A program made the position numbers and the translations under genes. A DNA stretch of 7,491 nt from Candidatus Zixiibacteriota bacterium (GTDB lineage: Bacteria > Zixibacteria > MSB-5A5 > GN15 > JAAZOE01): contig JAQVRW010000145.1 in assembly GCA_028700875.1 (NCBI GenBank), positions 1 through 7,491 of the forward strand, written 5' to 3'. This document shows, one piece after another, positions 1 through 4,877 of the stretch. Under the pieces are notes generated by a model. That model made no database searches and was not told the origin of the DNA. It worked only from the letters and a program-made list of their open reading frames with translations. Positions within the stretch are counted from its first letter, which is position 1. Each line of letters opens with the position of its first letter.

Positions 1-878
1 TTGATCTTGTTGGCGAACAGGGCGCGGGCATGGATGGCGTCAAGGTCGCCATACGTATTCAGGTCGGCGGCGATATCATCGGCCGCTTCGCCGACCTTGG
101 CCGTCAAGTCGCGCAGGATACGGTCGATTTCGACTCGTTCATCCTGCAGAAGCTGTCGCAGGCGGTTGTTTATCGGGATGACCGACGCCGGTTCTACATA
201 GAGCGTGGCCCCGCTCTGGGATTTGTCCAGAACAATCCCTTCATCCGGCCGAAAGTCCCCCGACAACACCGGGATGACATACCGCCCTTCGCGGATGGTG
301 ATGACATCATCCTGCCACCCGGAATGTTTGCGGCGACCGCCGAGGAGCTTCATCAGGTGATGTTTGACCTGTGTTTCGGCGTCACCCATCTCCCGCCGAA
401 TCTTGGCCAGATGCGGCGAGGCAGTACTGAGGACTTCGCCGGTGGGATCGATCGCCCGGCCGATAGCGACGGCGATATCCCGACGAGGGTGCAATCGTCC
501 GGTGATCACGGCGATCTCCGGAAATTTCTCGCCCCGGTCCTGAGCTTTGCCGTAGATGTTCAAGGCGACGGTGATTTCCAGAAATGACTTGATCGCCAGC
601 AGGGCCTTGGGATCCAGATGGACTCCCTCGATTCGCGATTTATTGACCAACTCGGTGATGTCGTCCAATTGTTCCAGCGGGGGGGCTTCTTCGAAACGGA
701 CGATATCGCGCATCTGGGCCGACTGACGCAGGCGTCTTTCCACCTCCGCGCGGTCGAAAAGAGGCGTCAGTTCCTCGATACGCTGCCTCCCATAGGGGGA
801 GAGGGTCAGGTTGGCGACCAACTCCCGCACCCTGGGAAACTCCAGGACCTTTATCGAATGCCAATCAATCTCAAGCAT
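1..878 (-). CDS. mutS2: MutS2 family protein, N-terminal 292 residues (3' end outside window)
   Basis: MutS2 is a MutS-related ATPase without the mismatch-recognition domain. Family members are described as suppressing homologous recombination and, in Bacillus subtilis, as sensing and splitting collided ribosomes. Only the N-terminal clamp/core part is visible. The opening residues (MLEIDWHSIKVLEFPRVREL) match the usual MutS2 start, where a leucine-glutamate-phenylalanine motif lies near residue 12. The hallmark segments GRYVIPV (198-204) and SGATLYVEP (222-230) are present, followed by a helical lever region. The Walker ATPase, KOW and Smr nuclease domains would lie beyond position 1. ATG 878 is effectively the only possible start: the next in-frame codons upstream are TTT, TTT, GGA, GCC, ACC and then a TAA stop, and there is no ATG, GTG or TTG among the first codons downstream. 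No good Shine-Dalgarno is seen; the start directly follows a terminator-like hairpin. Gene order cvpA then mutS2 is known in other bacteria. A C7 tract encodes part of residues 65-67. Identification is secure; function beyond the family is inferred. Confidence 0.95.
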   Translation of the reverse strand, partial: MLEIDWHSIKVLEFPRVRELVANLTLSPYGRQRIEELTPLFDRAEVERRLRQSAQMRDIVRFEEAPPLEQLDDITELVNKSRIEGVHLDPKALLAIKSFLEITVALNIYGKAQDRGEKFPEIAVITGRLHPRRDIAVAIGRAIDPTGEVLSTASPHLAKIRREMGDAETQVKHHLMKLLGGRRKHSGWQDDVITIREGRYVIPVLSGDFRPDEGIVLDKSQSGATLYVEPASVIPINNRLRQLLQDERVEIDRILRDLTAKVGEAADDIAADLNTYGDLDAIHARALFANKI

Positions 879-910
879 AAAAAATCCGGCGGTTTACGAC
901 AAACCGCCGG
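879..910 (-). terminator. Rho-independent terminator-like hairpin between cvpA and mutS2
   Basis: Read on the minus strand, CCGGCGGTTT (910-901), loop GTCGT (900-896) and AAACCGCCGG (895-886) form a perfect 10-bp stem. It is followed by A and six T residues (885-879), the layout of an intrinsic terminator. It begins 36 nt after the cvpA stop codon, so it should end or attenuate the rpsU-yqeY-cvpA transcript. It has no T-tract on the plus strand and so acts in one direction only. The last T is immediately followed by the mutS2 ATG at 878, which is odd: a complete terminator leaves no room for a separate mutS2 leader. Confidence 0.8.
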
Positions 911-911
911 T

Positions 912-939
912 AACATACGAAAATTCAGGCCAAGTTCAA
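912..939 (-). promoter_or_regulatory. Candidate weak promoter for mutS2
   Basis: On the minus strand TTGAAC (939-934) and TATGTT (917-912) are separated by 16 nt, each matching the sigma70 hexamers at four of six positions. Initiation about 7 nt past the -10 would fall near 905, inside the first arm of the terminator hairpin. Transcripts from here would therefore lack a full hairpin and carry a leader of under 30 nt into mutS2. Both hexamers are weak and the call is an inference from position. Confidence 0.3.
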
Positions 940-945
940 CCGATT

Positions 946-1569
946 TCAGCGTTTCTCGACACCTTCATAGAATCGATTGATCTGAAACAGCACCAGTTCG
1001 ACATCGGCTTTCTGGTCATCCGCGAGCTGGCCGGAGGATTGTTTCAATTCAAGGGCCGATTCCACCTTGTTCATGAACGAGGGATTTTTGGGATGCAAGG
1101 CGGCCGTGGTTTCATACATGACCGGGATCGTTTTCACCAGCGTGGGGCCGAAGAAGGAATCCTCCATGGAGGTATAAAAGCGAGCCGGCATCGGCAGCAG
1201 AAAGAGCAGGAAGATGACAAAAGAAAGCACGACCCAACCCCGGACGAAACCGATAAAAGCCCCGCCCATCTGGTCCTTCTTTCCTTTGTTCTGGACGTTG
1301 ATCATCTTGGCCAGTCCCATGCCGATCAGTTTGAAGACGGCGTAGCAGGCCCCAAGGAGAAGGATAAAACTCAGAAAGGTCATCACCAGCGGCGAGCCGC
1401 CGAATTTCTCATACATGAAAACCGACAGCTTATCCATGAAATTGATCGATATGATCACGGCAGGCACGAGCGTGATAATGGCCGTCAGCTCGCGCAACAG
1501 ACCCTTCTTGGAGCCGACATAAATCATCAACACCAAAAGAGCCAGCAGAATATAGTCAACGACGTTCAT
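946..1569 (-). CDS. cvpA: CvpA family inner-membrane protein
   Basis: This 207-residue membrane protein belongs to the CvpA family, named for a requirement in colicin V production; the biochemical role is still poorly defined, with reported links to envelope stress resistance. Four hydrophobic segments are visible at about residues 5-18, 28-43, 61-87 and 105-126. The first is followed by the charged turn GSKKGLLRE (19-27), typical of the family, and GAFIGFVRGWVVLS (103-116) is the conserved glycine/arginine segment before the last helix. A soluble helical tail of about 80 residues follows, longer than in the shortest homologues. The ATG at 1569 is preceded by GGAAGG at 1581-1576, a good ribosome binding site 6 nt away. 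It lies 78 nt after yqeY and upstream of mutS2; cvpA-mutS2 proximity is also known in Firmicutes. It is probably cotranscribed with rpsU and yqeY and terminated by the hairpin at 886-910. Confidence 0.88.
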   Translation of the reverse strand: MNVVDYILLALLVLMIYVGSKKGLLRELTAIITLVPAVIISINFMDKLSVFMYEKFGGSPLVMTFLSFILLLGACYAVFKLIGMGLAKMINVQNKGKKDQMGGAFIGFVRGWVVLSFVIFLLFLLPMPARFYTSMEDSFFGPTLVKTIPVMYETTAALHPKNPSFMNKVESALELKQSSGQLADDQKADVELVLFQINRFYEGVEKR

Positions 1570-1585
1570 CGCCAGCCTTCCTTTA

Positions 1586-1604
1586 CCTAAAGTCCGCCTT
1601 TAGG
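1586..1604 (-). promoter_or_regulatory. Perfect 7-bp hairpin just upstream of the cvpA ribosome binding site
   Basis: On the minus strand CCTAAAG (1604-1598), loop GCGGA (1597-1593) and CTTTAGG (1592-1586) form a perfect stem ending about 4 nt before the GGAAGG ribosome binding site of cvpA. There is no following T-tract, so it is not an intrinsic terminator. It could be an mRNA stability or processing element between yqeY and cvpA, or chance. The rest of the 78-nt yqeY-cvpA gap shows no convincing promoter. Confidence 0.45.
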
Positions 1605-1647
1605 ATGGAGAAGTTTAAAGCGTCTGGCAATGAAAAAGTGGAGTGGT

Positions 1648-2100
1648 TTAATGGGCGGCCAGGAGGCGCAACACGGCTTCTTTGATCACCTTGCCGTCGG
1701 CCCCCCCTTGCAGACGGGGGACAACCACCTTCATGACCTTGCCCATGTCGCCGGGGGCAGCAGCGCCGGTTTCGGCGATCGCCTCTTTCACCACGGCGTC
1801 TATTTCCTCAGCCGTCATGGGCGGGGGGAGATATCGGACAATAATCTCCAGCTCCTGGGTTTCGTTGGCCACAAGGTCGGCCCGGCCGCCGGCCTGGAAC
1901 TGCTCGATGGAGTCGCGGTGTTTCTTGGCGGCGGTGGTCATGACCGCGATTATGTCCGGGTCGGTGAGAGCTTCCAGCTTTTTGTCGATTTGATAATACT
2001 TGAAATCCGACTTAAGGCCCCTAAGAGTCAAAGCAGCTACTTTGTCACCCCCCTTAAGGGCCTTAATAAGGTCGTCGTTTATCCGTTCCAGTAAAGACAT
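1648..2100 (-). CDS. yqeY: YqeY family protein (GatB/YqeY domain)
   Basis: YqeY proteins are small soluble helical proteins related to the C-terminal tail domain of GatB and GatE, the subunits that present misacylated tRNA for amidation. A free-standing YqeY has no firmly assigned reaction, though a role in tRNA-linked metabolism is usually assumed. The 150 residues match the normal full length. Conserved stretches are MSLLERINDDL at the start, KKHRDSIEQFQAGGRADLV (59-77), ELEIIVRYLPPPMTAEEI (83-100), VKEAIAETGAA (104-114) and DMGKVMKVVVPRLQGGADGK (118-137); the final glycine-rich ADGK motif is diagnostic. The ATG directly abuts the TAA of rpsU with no intervening base, so translation is likely coupled to rpsU. 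The rpsU-yqeY pairing is conserved across many phyla, usually followed by dnaG; here cvpA follows instead. Confidence 0.94.
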   Translation of the reverse strand: MSLLERINDDLIKALKGGDKVAALTLRGLKSDFKYYQIDKKLEALTDPDIIAVMTTAAKKHRDSIEQFQAGGRADLVANETQELEIIVRYLPPPMTAEEIDAVVKEAIAETGAAAPGDMGKVMKVVVPRLQGGADGKVIKEAVLRLLAAH

Positions 2101-2298
2101 TTAGTACTCTTGCTCTCTCTGGATCTTCCGGATTTTCCGCTTAGCGGCGTTCAACTTACGTTTCTTGCGTTCCGACGGTTTTTCGAAGTGCTGATGTTTC
2201 TTGATATCCGAAAGAATACCCATCTTCTCACAGAACTTGTTGAATCTGCGAAGCGCCTTCTCGAAAGATTCGTCGTCGCGAACCTTGACGCCTGTCAT
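2101..2298 (-). CDS. rpsU: Small ribosomal subunit protein bS21
   Basis: bS21 sits on the 30S platform near the 3' end of 16S rRNA, next to the anti-Shine-Dalgarno, and helps initiation on natural mRNAs. The 65-residue, very basic protein is normal length. It begins MTGVKVRDDESFEKALRRF and continues FNKFCEKMGILSDIKKHQ, both classic for the family, then a lysine/arginine-rich tail (about 43-62) that contacts rRNA. The start at 2298 is set by the conserved N-terminus. A long Shine-Dalgarno-like element lies at 2318-2308 and a strong promoter at 2389-2362, so the predicted leader is about 57 nt. The gene is first in a probable rpsU-yqeY-cvpA unit and its stop codon is contiguous with the yqeY ATG. 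Autoregulation through the leader is plausible but inferred. Confidence 0.96.
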   Translation of the reverse strand: MTGVKVRDDESFEKALRRFNKFCEKMGILSDIKKHQHFEKPSERKKRKLNAAKRKIRKIQREQEY

Positions 2299-2307
2299 AC
2301 CTATTGT

Positions 2308-2318
2308 ATCACTCCCTT
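2308..2318 (-). promoter_or_regulatory. Extended ribosome binding site of rpsU, inside a small hairpin
   Basis: On the minus strand the leader has AAGGGAGTGAT 9 nt before the rpsU ATG. Aligned to the full complement of the 16S anti-Shine-Dalgarno tail (AAGGAGGTGAT) it matches 9 of 11 bases, with one further position able to form G-U. The 5' AAGG can also pair with CCTT at 2325-2322 around a TCG loop, and the stem can extend by three weaker pairs (two G-U). Ribosome access may therefore be structure dependent. The match assumes the usual 16S 3' end in this organism. Confidence 0.55.
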
Positions 2319-2361
2319 CGAAAGGAAAAAAGAATATATTTCCAGTCTTAAAACCCCATGT

Positions 2362-2389
2362 ATTATATAAATAGGGCTCCCATAGTCAA
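2362..2389 (-). promoter_or_regulatory. Strong sigma70-type promoter for rpsU-yqeY-cvpA
   Basis: On the minus strand TTGACT (2389-2384) and TATAAT (2367-2362) are separated by 16 nt; the -35 matches consensus at five of six and the -10 at six of six. Transcription should start near 2355, giving a leader of about 57 nt before rpsU. The element fills the 105-nt gap between the HIT gene stop and rpsU and starts only 14 nt after that stop. This strength suits a ribosomal protein gene. Confidence 0.75.
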
Positions 2390-2403
2390 CAGAAAATTAG
2401 CTT

Positions 2404-2751
2404 TTAGACCCCTTTCAGGGCGATTTTTTCGTCGCCGACCGCCTTCAGCCAGGACATGAAGTGAACGTGCAGGTGAAAAACGAACTGTCCGGACCGAGAA
2501 CCGTTGTTTATCAGCAATCTAAACCCGTCTTCCATCTGCAAGGTTTCGGCCAGGACCCGGCAAACCTTGATTAAATACCCGATTTCCTCGGGAGGGGTCT
2601 CCAACAGCGTGGCGTAATGGGCCTTGGAAACGACCAAAAGATGGGTCGTCGCCTGCGGCCGACGGTCGTGAAAGATCACCACCCGGTCGTTTTCGAAAAT
2701 GATTCTGGCCGGGGACGTCCCGGCGATTATCCGGCAAAAGACACAATCCAT
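2404..2751 (-). CDS. HIT family (histidine triad) nucleotide-binding protein
   Basis: HIT proteins are small dimeric hydrolases or transferases acting on the alpha-phosphate of nucleotides, such as adenosine phosphoramidates (HinT-like) or dinucleoside polyphosphates. The 115-residue protein starts MDCVFCRIIAG, with the C3-x2-C6 pair common in zinc-binding HIT proteins. It continues through FENDRVVIFHDRRPQATTHLL (the usual positions for nucleotide contacts), NNGSRSGQ (82-89) and the triad HLHVH (93-97), whose middle His95 should be the nucleophile. After the triad the family usually has Gly-Gly-Arg; here it reads FMSWLKAVGDEK. The start at 2751 was chosen over an upstream in-frame ATG at 2799 because the family begins at Met-Asp-Cys and a G-rich ribosome binding site (GGTGG) lies 6 nt upstream. 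It diverges from yebC across 245 bp. Which HIT subfamily and substrate apply cannot be told. Confidence 0.92.
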   Translation of the reverse strand: MDCVFCRIIAGTSPARIIFENDRVVIFHDRRPQATTHLLVVSKAHYATLLETPPEEIGYLIKVCRVLAETLQMEDGFRLLINNGSRSGQFVFHLHVHFMSWLKAVGDEKIALKGV

Positions 2752-2883
2752 CGAACGCCACCCCCCAAAAGCATTGCAAGCTGGCACATGGCTTCCCAAA
2801 TGTCAAGAACCTTCGAACCGACAGGGGTGAACCGGCCCTTCAAAAACTCCGTATAACAGGCAGGGAATAAAGGGGGTGGGGCC

Positions 2884-2898
2884 GGCAAAAAAATTGCC
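2884..2898. repeat. Short inverted repeat in the HIT-yebC divergent region
   Basis: GGCAA and TTGCC flank five A residues (ggcaa-aaaaa-ttgcc), a perfect 5-bp dyad in the 245-bp divergent intergenic region, and TTGCC occurs again at 2918-2922. It could be an operator-like site or chance. Apart from this dyad and the candidate yebC promoter, the region 2752-2996 shows G/C-rich runs near the HIT start, an AT-rich end near yebC, and no RNA gene I can recognise. Confidence 0.25.
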
Positions 2899-2917
2899 TC
2901 CTGCGGCGCGAATGATA

Positions 2918-2952
2918 TTGCCAAAGCAGGTATTTACCCGTTAAATTATAAT
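2918..2952 (+). promoter_or_regulatory. Candidate promoter for the yebC-ruvCAB operon
   Basis: TTGCCA at 2918-2923 (five of six to -35 consensus) is followed at 17 nt by TTAAAT (2941-2946, four of six). An exact TATAAT lies at 2947-2952, but its correctly spaced -35 would be poor. Either -10 puts the transcript start near 2953-2960, about 40 nt before the yebC ATG. The AT-rich stretch 2931-2985 supports a promoter here; which hexamer is used is not decided by sequence. Confidence 0.45.
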
Positions 2953-2996
2953 AAGTGTTGTCTCCGAAATATGGATTTTATCTAACCGGAGGAAAT

Positions 2997-3746
2997 ATGT
3001 CGGGTCATTCAAAATGGGCCACAATTAAAAGAAAAAAAGGTAAACTGGACGCCGCTCGCGGCCGGGTGTTTACCAAACTGATCAAAGAGATTACGGTCGC
3101 CGCCCGCGCGGGCGGGGGTGACTCCGATGCCAATGCCCGATTGCGAACGGCGATCGCCACCGCCAAAGCGGCCAATATGCCGGCCGATAACATCAAAAAA
3201 GGGATACAAAAAGGAACCGGGGAACTGCCGGGGGTGAACTACGAAGAGTCCACCTTCGAGGGGTACGGCCCCGCCGGAGTGGCGGTTTTTATCGATGTTA
3301 TGACCGATAACCGTAATCGCACGGTGTCGGAAATCAGGCATATTTTCGACCGTTTCAGCGGCAACCTGGGTGAAAACGGGTGCGTCGCCTGGATGTTCAG
3401 CACTCAGGGAATCATTACTATCGGCAAAGACAAACTCGACGAGGACACCGTGATCGAGGTTGCCCTGGATGCTGGAGCCTCGGACGTCCAGACGCAGGAC
3501 GATGCGTTCGAAGTGACCACCGAACCGGGCAACATGGAAACCGTGCGCGGCATCTTGGAGGCCAAATCATTCCCGATCCTGTCGGCGGAAGTCCGGCGGA
3601 TTCCGCAGAACACGGTCAAGCTGGATCGCAAGGCGGCGGAATCGATGCTTAAACTGATGGAGACGCTGGAAGACCACGACGACGTGCAGAAGGTCTCCGC
3701 CAACTTCGATATCGACGATAAAATCCTGGAAGAGCTGTCGAGCTGA
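2997..3746 (+). CDS. yebC: YebC/PmpR family protein (TACO1-like)
   Basis: The 249-residue protein is a full-length YebC/PmpR/TACO1 family member. The family was long annotated as transcriptional regulators; mitochondrial TACO1 and some bacterial members have more recently been assigned to translation, including relief of stalling at polyproline. Diagnostic parts are the N-terminus MSGHSKWATIKRKKGKLDAA, RGRVFTKLIKEITVAAR (21-37), KAANMPADNIKKGIQKGTGE (57-76), EGYGPAGVAVF (88-98), TDNRNRTVSEIRHIF (103-117) and the C-terminal DDVQKVSANFDI (228-239). ATG 2997 fits the family start and has GGAGG at 2988-2992; an in-frame GTG at 2955 would add 14 residues without family support or a ribosome binding site. 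Only one nucleotide separates its stop from ruvC, an association seen in many phyla. Whether it acts as a DNA-binding regulator or a ribosome factor here is open. Confidence 0.95.
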   Translation: MSGHSKWATIKRKKGKLDAARGRVFTKLIKEITVAARAGGGDSDANARLRTAIATAKAANMPADNIKKGIQKGTGELPGVNYEESTFEGYGPAGVAVFIDVMTDNRNRTVSEIRHIFDRFSGNLGENGCVAWMFSTQGIITIGKDKLDEDTVIEVALDAGASDVQTQDDAFEVTTEPGNMETVRGILEAKSFPILSAEVRRIPQNTVKLDRKAAESMLKLMETLEDHDDVQKVSANFDIDDKILEELSS

Positions 3747-3747
3747 T

Positions 3748-4236
3748 ATGCGGGTGCTGGGAGTGGACCCCGGCCTGGCGGCGACCGGTTACGGCGTGGT
3801 TGAATACGATGCCGGCCGGATTCGCCTCATCGAGGGGGGGGTCATACGGTCCAATCCCGACGACCTGATGGAGAATCGGGTCGGCTCGATCTTTTCGGGC
3901 ATCTTGGAAGTATTGAATGAATTCCAACCGGAACTGGTGGCCATGGAAGACCTGTATTCCCACTACAAACATCCCCGCACGGCCATCATCATGGCCCACG
4001 CTAGGGGCGCGGTCTTGGTCGCCGCCCATCAAAGAGGGACTCCCGTTCGCAGTTATGCCGCCACCATGATCAAGATGGCCCTGACCGGCAACGGCCGAGC
4101 CCGGAAAGAACAAGTCCAACGGATGGTGCTGGCTCAGCTTGGAGTCAAAACCCCCGTCGAACCCTATGACACCACCGACGCTCTGGCGGCGGCGTTGTGC
4201 CACCTCAATCAGACTATGAAGGTGTTGGTCGCGTGA
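3748..4236 (+). CDS. ruvC: Holliday junction resolvase RuvC
   Basis: RuvC is the dimeric endonuclease that cuts Holliday junctions symmetrically after RuvAB branch migration. The 162 residues match the normal size. The RNase H-like fold is shown by MRVLGVDPGLAATGYG at the start and the four acidic catalytic residues Asp7, Glu67 (in MEDLY), Asp141 and Asp144 (in DTTDALAAALCH), all present. The basic segment around Lys109-Lys120 (IKMALTGNGRARKEQV) matches the DNA-contacting region. The start codon is 1 nt after the yebC stop, and the last four bases (GTGA) overlap the ruvA start, so it is translated within the operon with only a weak purine-rich site (GGAAGAG, 3728-3734). Codons 29-32 contain an uninterrupted run of eight G residues (3834-3841), a possible slippage site; the frame is intact. 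Confidence 0.97.
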   Translation: MRVLGVDPGLAATGYGVVEYDAGRIRLIEGGVIRSNPDDLMENRVGSIFSGILEVLNEFQPELVAMEDLYSHYKHPRTAIIMAHARGAVLVAAHQRGTPVRSYAATMIKMALTGNGRARKEQVQRMVLAQLGVKTPVEPYDTTDALAAALCHLNQTMKVLVA

Positions 4237-4877
4237 TACAAAAAATCTGTGGCAGAATCGACGGCGTCACCGAAGAGACAGCGACGTTGGAGTTGGGCGG
4301 GATTTTCTATGAAATCCTCATTCCCTCCGGTCTAACGGAGCCGCTTCGTAATCAGGCCAAGGAAGAGCGGCCGGTGACCCTCTACACCCATCACTATATC
4401 GAATCATCGGGCGGGGGCGGCAATCTTTTTCCCCGGCTGGTCGGGTTCACCATTGCCTCCGACCGCGAGTTTTTCAAACTGTTCACGACCGTGTCCGGAA
4501 TCGGCGTTCGCAAGGCCCTCCGTTGCCTGACCGTTCCGGTCAAGGATATCGCTCGGGCAATCGAAGAGAAAGATGCCGCGCTGTTGGCCAAATTGCCCGG
4601 CATCGGGCCGCGCACCGCCCAGAAGATCATCGCCGAACTGTCCGGCAAGGCGGCCCGTTTCGCGCTCTCGCGAAGCGAACGGCCGCTGGCGGTTGCGGAC
4701 AAGAAAGAAATCGGCTTCGAAGAAGAAGTCTATGATGTGCTGACGCAATTGCAGTACAAACCCGTCGAAATCGACGCCATGATCAAGCGGGCGATGGTAG
4801 CCAATCCCAACATCAAGACGACCGAGGAAATGGTCGCCGCCATCTTTTCCAGCCAGGTCACGGCGGACGCCGTATGA
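4233..4877 (+). CDS. ruvA: Holliday junction branch migration protein RuvA (divergent acidic-pin region)
   Basis: RuvA binds the four-way junction as a tetramer and loads the RuvB motors. I start it at GTG 4233, which overlaps the ruvC stop (GTGA) and follows AAGGTG at 4219-4224; this gives 214 residues and the family opening ICGRIDG at 5-11. Domain I (OB fold) covers about 1-72, domain II carries two helix-hairpin-helix motifs, VSGIGVRKAL (87-96) and LPGIGPRTAQ (121-130), and the RuvB-binding domain III covers about 165-205. Between Tyr-Thr-His (51-53) and Gly-Phe (71-72) there are 17 residues against 11 in E. coli. The E. coli acidic pin (Glu55-Asp56) is replaced by ESSGGGGN (57-64), with a single acidic residue. 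This form, with PRLVGF, resembles planctomycete RuvA from memory. Identity is secure; mechanistic consequence is inference. Confidence 0.95.
   Translation: MIQKICGRIDGVTEETATLELGGIFYEILIPSGLTEPLRNQAKEERPVTLYTHHYIESSGGGGNLFPRLVGFTIASDREFFKLFTTVSGIGVRKALRCLTVPVKDIARAIEEKDAALLAKLPGIGPRTAQKIIAELSGKAARFALSRSERPLAVADKKEIGFEEEVYDVLTQLQYKPVEIDAMIKRAMVANPNIKTTEEMVAAIFSSQVTADAV

Noticed and set aside
30..587. Open frame of 185 codons on the plus strand.
   Set aside because: It lies antisense to mutS2, shows no family motifs, and the minus-strand frame carries clear MutS2 hallmarks.
2008..2070. Palindrome-like TTAAGG/CCTTAA stretches within yqeY.
   Set aside because: They lie within well-conserved coding sequence and are short and imperfect; codon constraints explain them.
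2752..2799. Upstream ATG for the HIT gene adding 16 residues.
   Set aside because: HIT proteins of this type start at the Cys-x2-Cys segment, and a ribosome binding site precedes ATG 2751.
2773..2806. Consensus TTGACA (2806-2801, minus strand) as the HIT gene -35.
   Set aside because: No acceptable -10 occurs at 15-19 nt; the nearest resemblance (TGCAAT) is 22 nt away, and the leader would be very short.
2955..2999. Alternative GTG start for yebC adding 14 residues.
   Set aside because: The added residues match nothing in the family, and GGAGG lies in front of the ATG at 2997.
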